A DNA stretch of 64,000 bases. It comes from Colias croceus (taxonomy: Eukaryota > Arthropoda > Insecta > Lepidoptera > Pieridae). The position numbers were made by a program, and so were the translations under genes. Below the pieces are notes generated by a model. That model did no database searches and had not been told where the DNA came from. It worked only from the letters and a program-made list of their open reading frames with translations. The stretch covers positions 9,325,001 to 9,389,000 of the forward strand of contig NC_059554.1 of NCBI RefSeq assembly GCF_905220415.1. Direction: 5' to 3'. Shown in pieces: positions 1 through 10,929 of this stretch (position 1 is its first letter; every line of letters starts with the position of its first letter).

Positions 1-568
1 AATTGTTCAACTCCCAAAGGATCAAGATTTGAATGTATAATTAGTCTCGAAGCTTTCTGAACTTGACTTAGGTACCTTGAATATGTGCGTCTTATTCTGT
101 GAATTTGTCAACTGTATGCGTAAAATCTTACTTACTACTGAAATTGTTATTTAAACCTCTTTTCTGACATTATATCATATAAGACATTGTGATTATATTA
201 CAATGTCTGTTTAAATATTACAATGTCTGTTTAAATATTTTATGCGATATTGAATAGGCAGATATACTACTATTTTTCATTTTCATTACTTCATTACCTA
301 CTACATATTTTTATGTCAAATAGCATAGAAAACCGAAGACGAAGACCTTGGTGGTTATGGCTATTTAAGGACAAGGTTATCTCATTGATAATAACCTAAT
401 TTTAATAATAATCAACCAGTAGAATCGTTTGACGTATTTTAGGACAATATTGCTTCATCATTGTGTTCCGGAACATATTATTATAAATGCGAAAGTGTGT
501 CTGTCTGTTTGTCTTGCTATAATATCGCAATGAAGCGACTATGCTATGATTTTTATGTCTTCAGATAG
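1..568. other. AT-rich non-coding stretch
   Basis: No gene seen. It holds a 20-bp unit (CAATGTCTGTTTAAATATTA) repeated head to tail at 201-240. It also holds a short hairpin, AGACATTGT/ACAATGTCT, just before it, and a fragment of a family A Helitron-like start (TTATAAATGCGAAAGTGTGTC type) near 480-515. Confidence 0.6.
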
Positions 569-871
569 TTACAGGAGAGTAACATAGGATACCTTATATC
601 GCGAAGGAACAGCATCCCATAGAAAACTAATATAACGATATGGTATACGAGATTTAGCGTCTATTTCTCGTAATATATTCCTCTCGTTCTCTGTATACTT
701 TAAATATTTGTTCACCGCTGGATTGACAACTAATACCTTACCCCAGTTGAGTTCTCGAAGACTACAATTGATCGGAACAAGCGTCATTCCCCGAGGCCCA
801 GAGGAATGTAAGTTTCTACATAACCTTTGTTCGACGTCCGATTGCTTCGCCAAAGGATTTGGGATTTGAAT
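569..871 (-). CDS. Unidentified protein-like open frame, possibly a terminal exon or relic
   Basis: The frame is open for about 100 codons on the minus strand, from a stop at 872-874 to TAA at 569-571. That is long for DNA this AT-rich. The residues look protein-like: charged, with few low-complexity runs, a WD pair in FLWDAVPSRYKV near the C-terminus, and ENERNILREI before it. There is no ATG near the 5' end (the first in-frame one is internal, GMTLVP), so it could be a last exon or a relic. Immediately upstream, another minus-strand frame is open for about 44 codons (PSPNPTLNREPEYLMKTTYF...), which could be the same protein across a frameshift. I do not recognise a family. Chance remains possible. 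Confidence 0.28.
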   Translation of the reverse strand: MQIPNPLAKQSDVEQRLCRNLHSSGPRGMTLVPINCSLRELNWGKVLVVNPAVNKYLKYTENERNILREIDAKSRIPYRYISFLWDAVPSRYKVSYVTLL

Positions 872-872
872 T

Positions 873-2149
873 TATCATTAGATGATTCTTAAAGTACGTG
901 GTTTTCATCAAATATTCAGGCTCTCGATTCAATGTCGGATTCGGACTGGGTAATATTTTATATTTGCCTCGCCCCTTTAAATGTATTCATGTTCTATATA
1001 GCGGTTAATAATAAGGGTATATTGCGTTTAATTGTACATTCATAAGTAGGGTACTAGTCGTGTATTGTTTTAAGTATTTGATATAGGTACGCTCTTATAT
1101 TTAGTTTATGTATTAATAAATCGTAGTGACATTTTCTGTTATTTTCCTTTGTTAAGCATATTGCGAATATACCTAGCTATAAAAACTAAATTTTCCAAGT
1201 ATTTTTAAATATTATCACAGCATTAAATTTTTTTTGTTGAGTCAATTGTCATAACAGTCGCTTGAAAAATGTATGCTTAATCCTTCATACGTGTGAAATA
1301 AAAGAGATATTCACTCGAAACGGGAGGTAATAAACACATGTTTATGTACATTGTGAAATTTCGGGCAAGATTAAAAATATGCATCATATTATGTGATGTT
1401 CCTTGTTTATGGTAAACAATACGAAATTTGAATTTTGAGCCGATCCTACATAAATAAAACGGAGGCTGCGTAAACAGAATACGTTTTTACATGGCGGTAT
1501 GAATTGACAGGTGTTTGTGTGTTTTAGATGCGTCGTACGAATAAACAGTCGGTTGTTTTTTATACGTTCATTACTTGGAATAAATCGTGGGTTTATTCTG
1601 TGAGTGTAGGGATATTTTTCGTTCGCGTTATAGTAGGAATTTGGATAGAAGTTTTAATTGTTCTAAAAAATGATGTCCTTGTGAGTGTAGGTACCTATTG
1701 AAATCAATAGATTATACGATAATGATTATAGCTCTAAAAAATAAGAAAATAGTCCCTATATTTAATTCTGCCCTGTAACAAATTCCTATAAAATGTTCCC
1801 AGATCTTTTTTGGAACCAAACTAACCTATTACTTATTTTATCGACGATATAGAGCATAAGCACTGACAATTAGTCATACATTTAATTCAATACGACTGGA
1901 GAGAGGCCAAGTGTGGACTTTTGGCAAGATAGCTATCAGAATCATAAGGATGTAATACATGATCGGAATTACAGACATATTAGGTAATTATCACTAAGCG
2001 TTACGCATTACTTTAGCCTCCGTGTTTTAAATTGATAAATTAAGTGATTAGTTGAGAAAGTTGAAAGTTTACTTACTAATATCGTTGGCCTAATCGTTTT
2101 CAACGTTTATGTGTATGAAGAATTGCATGAGCGAAACAAAACTGTGTGA
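873..2149. other. AT-rich non-coding stretch before the LINE
   Basis: No coding region or RNA gene recognised. The true 5' end of the LINE could lie inside the last few hundred bases, because I could not find a target-site duplication to fix it. Confidence 0.5.
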
Positions 2150-2315
2150 ATTTTAGTGAAAAACAATTTGTGGCATTATACATCGCCGCGGCCGCTGTGA
2201 CAATATCGTACCTACAGTGCAACTACAAGTGACCGCGCGACCTTGAACATCTGTTTACTAACTTGTTGACATAATATCGTAATTATAAACATTTGCAAGT
2301 TGGTTTATTATAAAT

Positions 2316-3326
2316 ATGCCGCAAATTTGTCTTGGATGTCTGAATCGGATCGATGGCGAGGATTATATTACGTGTTCGATTTGCAAGCTTTTTTGTCACA
2401 ATTTGTGTGCAAATGTTCGTCACAAAAAAAAACGCAAGGACTTTTTATGGACTTGCCCTTCTTGCACTAGTAAACAAGCTAAAGGGGATAATAGTAACAC
2501 ACCGGTACGCCCTGCAGGTGAAAAAAAAGATACACTAACACAGTGGATCCCGCAACGCACTCGCCGCGGTGACGACAGTCCTTCGTCTTCCATAAGTCAG
2601 GCAGATATCGGACATTCTTGCTTAACAAAAGAGGACATACGACAAATTATTAAAGAGGAGTTTCAAGCATTTCTCTCCGTGGACTTTGTAGCACATATTA
2701 AAGATTATATCAACCCTGAACTGACTTTAATAAAGACAGAAATTAACGCATTTAGGGACTCATTGGAGTTTATAAATTCGCAATATGAGAGTGTTAAAAA
2801 AGAGGTTGAAAGCAAATTCAGTGAAATCTCATTTTTTCAAAAGGAGCTGGACGCAATTAAATTAGAAAATAAAGATTTAATTAACAGATTATGTCAAATG
2901 GAACAACAAGTCAGAGCTAGTAATATCGAACTGCAATGTGTACCGGAGCATCGTTCTGAAAATTTAAAAACCTTAACATTGCAATTAGCGAAAACAGTGT
3001 CTTTTGATTTGCATGAAAACGATATACAATTGTGCACCAGGACCGCGAAAATAAATACGACCAGCCCTCGCCCTAGATCAATAGTAATTAAGTTACGTAG
3101 TCCAGTAGTTAGAGATGGGATACTAGCGGCTGCAATCAGATATAATAAAGCCAACCCCACAAACAAACTAAACTCAAGTCACTTGGGGATAGCCGGTGAA
3201 AAAAAGAATGTATTTATTAGTGAACATCTCTCTCCCAGGAATAAGGAACTACATAGAGCCGCACGCCTAAAAAAAAAGAAGTTGGTTATAAGTTTGTTTG
3301 GATCCGTGATGGTAGAATCTTCATGA
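2316..3326 (+). CDS. LINE ORF1 protein: PHD finger plus L1-ORF1-like RNA-binding region, frameshifted
   Basis: Probable RNA-binding/chaperone protein of the retrotransposon. Residues 5-50 form a textbook C4HC3 PHD zinc finger: C5-C8, C20-C23, H28-C31, C47-C50. Basic and Ser-rich linkers follow, then a coiled coil at about 140-200 and an RRM-like region at about 200-310 (ASNIELQCVPE, then RSIVIKLRSPVVRDGIL). ATG 2316 is the first start and directly precedes the finger. The annotated frame ends at TGA 3324-3326 after the non-homologous-looking LVISLFGSVMVESS. The neighbouring frame continues the family-typical ending (YKFVWIRDGRIFMRK) to TAG at 3389-3391. The shift is at or next to the A9 run at 3269-3277, so the last ~40 residues are lost unless the frame slips. 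ORF2 starts only a few bases beyond 3391. Confidence 0.85.
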   Translation: MPQICLGCLNRIDGEDYITCSICKLFCHNLCANVRHKKKRKDFLWTCPSCTSKQAKGDNSNTPVRPAGEKKDTLTQWIPQRTRRGDDSPSSSISQADIGHSCLTKEDIRQIIKEEFQAFLSVDFVAHIKDYINPELTLIKTEINAFRDSLEFINSQYESVKKEVESKFSEISFFQKELDAIKLENKDLINRLCQMEQQVRASNIELQCVPEHRSENLKTLTLQLAKTVSFDLHENDIQLCTRTAKINTTSPRPRSIVIKLRSPVVRDGILAAAIRYNKANPTNKLNSSHLGIAGEKKNVFISEHLSPRNKELHRAARLKKKKLVISLFGSVMVESS

Positions 3327-3397
3327 GAAAGTCAGAAGACACTGATGCTATTCATATTAAGGACTATGATACCCTAAATAAGATCAAATAGATTTAA

Positions 3398-6334
3398 TTA
3401 TGTAGATTAACAGATTTATATATATTTTTTGTTTCACTTAAATTCTCTAAACTAAATTGCTTTTACCAAAATTGTCGCGGTCTTAATACCAAGACAAATG
3501 AGTTTTTCTGTAATGTATTGCTTCATAACTTTGATGTTATATTTATCACTGAAACCTGGCTCCAAGATAATGTTATGGATAAAGAATTGTTTGATAATCG
3601 TTACATTGTATATAGACGAGATAGGGATATTTCAAAGCCTCTGTCAAAAAAAACAGGCGGTGGTGTCATGATAGCTGTTAATAAAGATCTCTTTTCATAT
3701 CAAATATGTAATAATATTAATACTGGTGTAGAAGATATGTGGGTTATTGTGCGTTTCAAAGATGGTAAAGAGTTTATTGATTTATGTATCTGTATAGTTT
3801 ATATTCCGCCACCTGTTAGCGCTCAAACATTGGAACATTTCACTGAGTCTGCTAGTCTATTTCTGTCTAAGTATATGTACACTGTTGTTGTGGGAGATTT
3901 TAATCTGCCCAGTTTACACTGGGTGCCTAATGCTGATAACGTTTGCTCTGTTCTTGACACATCTTCATGTAGTGTAAGAGATATAATGTCACAGTTTATG
4001 GCTTTTAATAATTTATCACAATACAACAGAGTATTAAATAATAAATCGAATTTATTGGATTTAGTCCTAGCGTCACATATTGATGTCCATGTAGATAAGA
4101 GCGACATCTCTCTTTCCGTTCTTGACGTTTATCATCCTGCTCTAAAATTTGAACTAACATTAAATTTTGAAAAATGTCTTGTCACTCAGAGAAAGTCAAA
4201 ATTAAATTTCTTTAAAGCTGACTATGTAAATATAAACAAAGATTTAGGAGATATAAATTGGGATGAGATTTTTAAAAATTGCACTGATGTAAATGATATG
4301 GTTACTAGCTTCTATAACTGTCTACGAAATATAATACATAAAAATGTACCTCTCACAAAAGCTGTTCCTGCGAAATATCCATTATGGTTCACACATAACT
4401 TAATAAAACGACTAAAAGAGAAACATAAACTTAGATTGCGCTATAAAAAATATAGAAACCCCATGGACAAATTAACTTTAGACCTTTTAACCAAGCGATG
4501 TGATAAATTATTACACGTATGTTACAATAATTATTGTTTTAAAATAGAAGAAAGTATCGCAAGCAATCCTAAATTTTTCTGGTCATACTTGAACAATAAA
4601 AGAGAATCAAAAAATGCTATACCCAGTTATATGATATTTGAAGACAAAGTTTGTAACAATTTTGATGATATTTGCAATAGCTTTGCTGAATACTTTTCAT
4701 CTAATTATTCTTTACCCCGTGCCGTACAAAACACAAATGAAAATTTAATTATAAATTCTATAAAATCAACTACCACACCTGCAATATCTTTTAATCAAAT
4801 AGAAATAAATCAATTAATGGTCTCAAATAAACTTAAGTCTTTGGATAGAAATAAAGGGCCGGGCCCTGATGAAATCCCTCCCATATTTATAAAAGAATGT
4901 TATAAAATGCTCACTCCACCCTTAGTTACTATCTTTAATGAATCATTACGAACTGGTCTATTCCCTGACTATTGGAAAGAAGCAAAAATAGTTCCAATCT
5001 TTAAAGATAGTTTCAGATCAAATATTAAAAACTACAGACCAATCTCAATCCTATCAATTTTTCCAAAAATTTTCGAATCAATAGTTTATCCGTTTATTAG
5101 CAACCATTTCAAATCAATAATTTCTTGTAGTCAACATGGCTTTATCTCTAATAGATCTACTTCTAGTAACTTAATCTCATTTGTAGAAAATATTATAGGT
5201 TATGTTGACAATCGTGTTCAAGTTGACGTCATTTATACTGACTTTAGCAAAGCTTTCGATAAAGTCAATCACGAAATGCTTTTGCTAAAGCTAAATGAAA
5301 ATGGCGTCACTGGATCTTTGTTGAATTGGTTCAGGTCATATTTGAGTTTCCGTAAATCATATGTTGTCGTGAATGGTTATCAATCTAAGTGTTTTGACGT
5401 GATGTCGGGTGTTCCCCAGGGGTCACACTTGGGACCGCTTTTATTTCTAGTTTTTGTGAACGACATAATTAACTGCTTCCAAAATACAACTCCCTATCTT
5501 TACGCAGACGATCTCAAAATAATGCGACCTGTTGCTAGTACTTACGATCAATTTCTTATACAAGAAGACCTTAATAGACTATTTAATTGGTGCCAAGAGA
5601 ATGACATGTCTTTAAATATTCAGAAATGCTATCACATTTCTTTTACACGAAATAAAAATCTGATTCCAGTAACTTATGTAATTGATAATAAATCTTTGGC
5701 ACAGGTCGACTCGATACGAGACTTAGGCGTTATTATTGATAAAAAGCTAACATTTTATCCACACATCGACGCAATTTTAACTAAAGTCTCCAAATTAATA
5801 GGTTTTATAATACGTAATACAAAACAATTTAAAAATTATAGAACTAAAATAATTTTATATTTGTGTTTATGTCGCAATATTGTAGAATATTGTTCTCAAG
5901 TATGGTCTCCTTTCTATGACGTGCACAGAAACAGAGTCGAACGGATTCAGAAAAGATTTTTGTCCCTACTTTCTTATCATCACAACCTACAGCTTTCTTC
6001 TTATTCCGAAAGATTAAAGTTTTTTAAATTATGCTCCCTAGATAACAGACGCAAACTTTTAGATATGGCATTTTTGCATAAAATATTAAATGGTAAAGTT
6101 GATTGTCCAGAACTTCTTAACCATATAAATATATCTGTGCCTTGTAGACAGAAGCGTCCTAGCTCTTATAAATTATTTTTTCTACCCTCATGTAAAACAA
6201 ATACTAAATATAATTCACCTATTACAAGAACTTTAAGATATTATAACTCGTTGTTAAATTTAGTGGATATTGATATTTTTTCTGATAAATGGCCTGTAAT
6301 GAAGAACAAGATTATAAAACTTTTTTTGTCCTAA
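3398..6334 (+). CDS. LINE ORF2: endonuclease and reverse transcriptase
   Basis: The enzyme of target-primed reverse transcription. The N-terminal part is an APE-type endonuclease: FYQNCRGLNTKTNEF (conserved Asn at 3470), FDVIFITETWL (catalytic Glu), VVGDFNLPS, and a YHPAL ending in place of SDH. The central part is reverse transcriptase: KGPGPDEIPP, YRPISILS, QHGFISNRST, YTDFSKAFDKV, SGVPQGSHLGPLLF, and catalytic YADD at 5501-5512. The C-terminal thumb has EYCSQVWSP and VERIQKRFL. The frame opens at 3398 after TAA 3395-3397 and contains no ATG before the conserved endonuclease start. The usual 3518 start is a TTG inside the domain, so 3398 is given as the open boundary. Translation probably depends on re-initiation or an eroded start. 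Length (about 978 codons) is normal for the group. Confidence 0.93.
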   Translation, partial: LCRLTDLYIFFVSLKFSKLNCFYQNCRGLNTKTNEFFCNVLLHNFDVIFITETWLQDNVMDKELFDNRYIVYRRDRDISKPLSKKTGGGVMIAVNKDLFSYQICNNINTGVEDMWVIVRFKDGKEFIDLCICIVYIPPPVSAQTLEHFTESASLFLSKYMYTVVVGDFNLPSLHWVPNADNVCSVLDTSSCSVRDIMSQFMAFNNLSQYNRVLNNKSNLLDLVLASHIDVHVDKSDISLSVLDVYHPALKFELTLNFEKCLVTQRKSKLNFFKADYVNINKDLGDINWDEIFKNCTDVNDMVTSFYNCLRNIIHKNVPLTKAVPAKYPLWFTHNLIKRLKEKHKLRLRYKKYRNPMDKLTLDLLTKRCDKLLHVCYNNYCFKIEESIASNPKFFWSYLNNKRESKNAIPSYMIFEDKVCNNFDDICNSFAEYFSSNYSLPRAVQNTNENLIINSIKSTTTPAISFNQIEINQLMVSNKLKSLDRNKGPGPDEIPPIFIKECYKMLTPPLVTIFNESLRTGLFPDYWKEAKIVPIFKDSFRSNIKNYRPISILSIFPKIFESIVYPFISNHFKSIISCSQHGFISNRSTSSNLISFVENIIGYVDNRVQVDVIYTDFSKAFDKVNHEMLLLKLNENGVTGSLLNWFRSYLSFRKSYVVVNGYQSKCFDVMSGVPQGSHLGPLLFLVFVNDIINCFQNTTPYLYADDLKIMRPVASTYDQFLIQEDLNRLFNWCQENDMSLNIQKCYHISFTRNKNLIPVTYVIDNKSLAQVDSIRDLGVIIDKKLTFYPHIDAILTKVSKLIGFIIRNTKQFKNYRTKIILYLCLCRNIVEYCSQVWSPFYDVHRNRVERIQKRFLSLLSYHHNLQLSSYSERLKFFKLCSLDNRRKLLDMAFLHKILNGKVDCPELLNHINISVPCRQKRPSSYKLFFLPSCKTNTKYNSPITRTLRYYNSLLNLVDIDIFSDKWPVMKNKIIKLFLS

Positions 6335-6561
6335 TTAAATTCTTAAAACAGCATAATTCCAGTCACTTGGTGCAGGTATATTTATATGCATGATTAAGCT
6401 GTTTTAATATTTGTTATCACTTTGTATTAATTCCATAAATGTATGTTAACGCTTGTGTGTAAGCTGTGGTCACATATAACCGGTAGTGCATACGCCAACT
6501 TATATATAAAAAAAACTGTATTTAGCCTAAGTACACATGTAACGACCTTTTGTGATCCTTA

Positions 6562-6590
6562 AATAAAGAAAATAAAAAAAATAAAATTAT
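6562..6590 (+). terminator. LINE 3' end: AATAAA signal and A-rich tail
   Basis: AATAAA at 6562-6567 is followed by A-rich repeats (AAAATAAAAAAAATAAAA) and then unrelated sequence. This marks the 3' end of the retrotransposon copy and its likely polyadenylation signal. Confidence 0.6.
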
Positions 6591-6870
6591 CTGACTGCTG
6601 GGTTACGATTTTTAAATGTATGTATGTACGTATTTTCTTGGCAAGCCCATACCGCTGGGCGGATTTTGATTTATAATTTGTCTTTGTAATTATCAGAATT
6701 GTGGACATAGGCTTCAAAACTTGATAGACGGCATGTTGGATAATTCTTGTTAGTATTTTAGTCTTTTTATCGGACCATCACCTTTATGAGGAACTACAAA
6801 TATAATGCTTAATTTAACCGCAAGCTGTTTCTCCTATTTTGCTACAATTACGATGAAAACTAGGGGAGTT
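6591..6870. other. Non-coding; fragment of a LINE-type tail repeat
   Basis: Around 6610-6735 lies GTATGTATGTACG followed by TTCTTGGCAAGCCC and CGGATTTTGAT. This resembles the short 3' fragments of other interspersed repeats. Nothing else seen. Confidence 0.35.
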
Positions 6871-6997
6871 ACCATGATGTCTTATAGCAGTATTATTTCC
6901 TGTGTGGGAACGTGATGGTGCTAGATGGTACTAGGTCTTTTTTCCACACTAAAAACAATACTGCTTAAGACTGTATACTGATTTAAAACATCATGGT
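6871..6997. mobile_element. Snap-back MITE, copy 1 (ACCATGATGTCTTA family)
   Basis: The left arm ACCATGATGTCTTATAGCAG (6871-6890) continues as TATTATTTCC plus GTGTGGGAA. The right arm, read inversely, has TTTCCACAC, AATACTGCTTAAGAC and CATCATGGT (ending 6997). The right arm carries a 17-bp insertion (TGTATACTGATTTAAAA). The centre contains GATGGTGCTAGA. A second copy lies at 62558-62679. No coding capacity, so it must use a transposase from elsewhere. The superfamily is not assigned because no target duplication is clear. Confidence 0.7.
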
Positions 6998-9701
6998 TTG
7001 GGGCAAAATTAGGAGGAATCGTTTGAAACGAATACAGTCACATAACGAAATCATATTATCGTCTTATCATACAAGTCGATTTTTGCAATAGATGTTATCG
7101 GAATCATAAATATACATATATCGTGGATTCGCATGTCAGTGACATACCGTGACATGCCGCTGCCAATTTTGTAGTTGTGGTTTAGGTTATCGAACATAAT
7201 ATGAGCTTTTACCGATGATGTGACCGTGGATTTTTATCGTATGTGCTTCTGATTTATATAGCAGTCAATTGTTTAAAAGTCGAAGTTAAACTTTTATTTA
7301 TTGAAACAGACTACTTATAGAAATGCATTTGAAACATATACCTATGAAATTTAACATGATTTCCACTGATTTGGAAAGCAGTTATTACAGATAAGAACTC
7401 TATTATTATTTCATAATGTTTAATAAATTTATGGTTAAATGGATATTGATACAAATTAATATATTGGAACATTATTCTTATTGATACTGTTGATACTTAC
7501 GTAACATTAGTTTCACTATCAATTTTTAATGTAGTTTTATGCAAACTAAGATCACTCGGTGTCTAGTATACTAGCGTCCCACTGCGCACATTTTGATGAA
7601 ACATTTGACAAATCTACTATTAAGAAGTCTTAAGAAGAGGACTTACTTGTATATAATTATAACTATAGATATAGGTTGAGGATTTAGATAATTGCCCGTC
7701 TTCATAAAGCACTTACTGTAGAACTGTAATTTCTTTGAAGTACCTAACTTCTGAAATATAGTGAAATAACTCACGCAAACTACAAGCAAATAATAATTTT
7801 GGTGACGGTTAAGTCTAAGCTTAGTTTGTGACGGGATTAATTCTAAATAAGTTTTTGGATGACTTTAGTTACTTTACGACAGGCACTTTTAACACTGTAG
7901 CTTTTCACTTTTCATACATAATAATATAATGACATAATACAATTTTGCTAATCTCCGAAGCAAAAGATGGATGATATAATAATATGATGATAAGATGATA
8001 TAAGTTTGACGTCGATGTCGTGTGCGTGTCTGTGGTATCGCAGATTTCAAACAGATGGACCGATTTCGATGCGGTTTTTTTTTATTTTAAAGCCATCTCT
8101 CTATTTCTCATTTCTCATCTTTTCTTGCGGTGGACTATGTTTGGTTAATATCGATAGGTATAGTAGTGGTAGTGTAACAGTATTATCAATCGAAAAGATA
8201 AAACGGCATAAGTATATCGAAAATATTTTAAGATATTTTGGTTAAATCAGGCAAATAATAATATTTTGGTAAGGGGGATTTTCAATTTACTTGTAATTAA
8301 AAACTCATCAGACCTATAAATAGCATATTTGCTATTGCTATTGCACAACCACAGATAAACAAATGTACAAATGATGGGGATACAAAAGTGGCTGTCTATC
8401 AATTTGTCACCCCATGTTCAGACTGTCTGCTGCGGAAACGAGGGGACATCCCTCACACAGGTATGCAGTAATAGATTTTTATGTATATATATCTAAAGTT
8501 GTTGTAGGAAGAGGAAAAATTAATAGATTTCCATATATATGTATATCTAAAGTTATAGTATGGAGAGAAGAGATTGTTCTGTTTGTTGTGATCAAATTCA
8601 ACTGCTGCATATTAGCAAAAGTTTCATCTTTAGTGTGGCTTTTGTTTTTTTGTTGAAACAGCGAAATAATGGCTGATATTCACAATAAAAATGTTATTAT
8701 TTTGGATGAAGGAATGGATCCGTGATTTAAAATAAAAAAATCGTTTAATAGATAGTCGAATGTTGATACCTAGATTAGCCTATACTCATCATCTATAGAA
8801 ATAAAAAGTATTTGCACGTAAGTAATACAGCTTAAAATAATAGATACATTTTAAAACACTATAAACAACAATTTATGACCAATTACTTTTAACCTACCTT
8901 CGATTACTATACACAACAATTTGTCATTCTTAAGAATAACATCACATTATCAGCAACCAATTTATTTATCCTATCCCCTTCAATTTATTAAAAATTCCCA
9001 AACACTGAGACATTATCTGCTCCATACATTTGTCATTCTTCTAAACTCTACATGGGAATATCGACTCTATTTCTATAATTTTAAGGTGCAATTTAGATTG
9101 TGTTCTGGGACTAAAAATGATAAGGAGTGGAATGATTTTAACAAGAACACGGAAACATTTGATCAATAAAATACAATTAAAAGCCTGATTCGTAAATGTA
9201 TGTTTGTATCTAATCGCTGTAATTATTTAGAGTCTGAGTGAATGGAATGGATTTTTGAATGAGTTGGAATATTATATTATTATTGAAAGAACAACTTTTA
9301 AGGTTTGAAGAGATGATTTATGTTTCTAATAAGATGGCGGTCTCAGTGGTGTTTTTATCTTCTTTGAGGATTATTTAATAGGTTTCTATGTTTAGAGATT
9401 AAATAAGTTTCATAAAAAAGGAATTAGGTAATTTACTTTTTTATCAGAACTATTATATTTTAAATATAGTATTATATTTCCTGCACAATCCAAAATGTTA
9501 AGACACATAGAAAATGTAACGTAATAGAGTACAAATAGCTCGAATATAATTATTATAATATCCCAATCATCCTTCCTTTCTTCAAAATAAAAATAATATT
9601 ATTAATAAATAAGTAAATTCTTAAACCATCTAATACCGGGTTAATATTTAAATAAACAAATAAACAGACCATATTCAATATCTATATAACTGAATGTCTA
9701 T
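6998..9701. other. Non-coding AT-rich stretch
   Basis: No gene recognised. At 7990-8110 there is an interspersed-repeat fragment (GATGTCGTGTGCGTGTCTGTGG, then GGACCGATTTCGATGCGG). At 8478-8580 an imperfect direct duplication of about 60 bp occurs (GTATATATATCTAAAGTTGTTG and TATATGTATATCTAAAGTTATAG, each followed by a GGAAGAGG/GGAGAGAAGAG purine run). Confidence 0.45.
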
Positions 9702-9800
9702 TCTACCATAGTACCTATAAATAGATACATATTATACTAAGACTATATCGTCTGATAGTCTTATTGATAGTCTTAGTCTCTTTATAGGAACTATGGTAGA
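9702..9800. repeat. Two-stem inverted repeat (99 nt)
   Basis: Outer arms 9702-9720 (TCTACCATAGTACCTATAA) and 9782-9800 match inversely at 18 of 19 positions. Nested inside, 9736-9746 (ACTAAGACTAT) and 9767-9777 (ATAGTCTTAGT) are a perfect 11-bp inverted pair. The whole unit could fold as one long hairpin. It is either a very short MITE or a hairpin RNA precursor. No second copy is seen in the window. Confidence 0.7.
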
Positions 9801-10076
9801 GTCAAGCTGCGTCTCATTATAACCCGGTCAAATTGAGAGTGTATCAATCCAGTTAATTAATTATAAGATAACCGGCTTCCACATCATTTACATTTACGAC
9901 TGGGTCAAATATTCCGATAAGCTTTTTTTATAGTTAGAGAATTTCGTAATAAATTACTTATGCTCTTCTTGGTTTAGAAATAGTTAATCGTTACGGATTT
10001 TTTTACGTAAAATGCTAGCGTGCGAATTAAAGTTGTATACAATAATATTATTATGATTGCTTCTTAATTTTGATAT
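9801..10076. other. Non-coding stretch
   Basis: Nothing recognised; AT-rich. Confidence 0.4.
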
Positions 10077-10181
10077 TCGCACGACGAGTTCGCATTCGGA
10101 TTCCGCACCGGACGGAGCTCCATCCTAGATCATCTCATCTCATCCCATAAGTCAATACTCTATAGTGAACAAATAAATATA
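10077..10181 (+). pseudogene. Relic of a reverse-transcriptase domain
   Basis: One frame reads HDEFAFGFRTGRSSILDHL and continues ISSHKSIL. This resembles the Q-x-GFR-x-GRST block of non-LTR reverse transcriptases that lies between the YRPIS and FSKAFD motifs. The flanks are not alignable with other RT motifs, so it is a short decayed fragment. It differs from the intact LINE at 2150-6590, which reads QHGFISNRST here, so it comes from another family. The call is by motif only. Confidence 0.4.
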
Positions 10182-10929
10182 TCTCAAAACTCAATCACAT
10201 ATCTTATAAATTTAACCCCAACCCCCCCAACAAATAGTCCTATATTACTTGAAAAAGTGGTTGTTTTATATGCTTATTCAAACTTCCATCTTTCTTTAAA
10301 CAATTTTTTATAGAAATCTGATGAATCATTTTTTCGTGAAAGATTAAAAATCCATGCATCTATGTCACAAATTTTCCATTTTATTATAATACAAAATATT
10401 TTTTTGAGAAATTACGTTATATTTTAATGATATTCATTAAGGTTAAAATTATTTCAACATATATACTACTTAACAACACATCTACATATAAACATAATCA
10501 ATAGTGTCCGCCAAATATATTATTTCGTAGTTTTTGTACTTAAATAATCAGATAAATAGGTTTAATATTTTATATCTACGAGTATGTTTCCATGAAAAAT
10601 GGTCTTCTCTATGCAAAGTTCATCTTTCTAATTTTATTTATTAACTAGGAGGAGACTTATTAATTCTATAAGATAAACATTAATTTATATTGACTTAGTC
10701 GCAAAAACCAAATCGGCTTCTCAAACTAGAAGAATCAAATTCTAGAAGTTCTTAATCTAATTAAACGCTAAACTAACACTTTAAAAGTCAAAGTAACTGT
10801 CTAATTTAATAATTTATATTGTAAATTTCCTAATCTTTAAGATTTCTTGTTTTATATTACACAAGACTTTTTAAATAAATAAATCATTATAAATTAAACG
10901 TTTATCTTCTAAATTAATTTATTGGAAAC
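10182..10929. other. Non-coding AT-rich stretch
   Basis: No gene or clear repeat seen. Confidence 0.4.

Larger units (their letters stand above)
2150..6590 (+). mobile_element. Non-LTR retrotransposon, CR1/Jockey-type LINE
   Basis: A two-ORF LINE. A short 5' leader is followed by ORF1 (PHD finger, coiled coil, RRM-like), ORF2 (apurinic-type endonuclease plus reverse transcriptase) and a 3'UTR of about 230 bp. The element ends in an A-rich tail (AAATAAAGAAAATAAAAAAA) after 6560. A PHD-finger ORF1 with this ORF2 layout (Q-N-RGL, ITETWL, GDFN, YADD, VERIQKRFL) fits the CR1/Jockey group of LINEs. The family name is not certain. The 5' boundary is approximate, since no target-site duplication could be matched. 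The copy looks fairly young: ORF2 is intact over 900 codons, and the only clear damage is a frameshift in ORF1. Confidence 0.9.
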
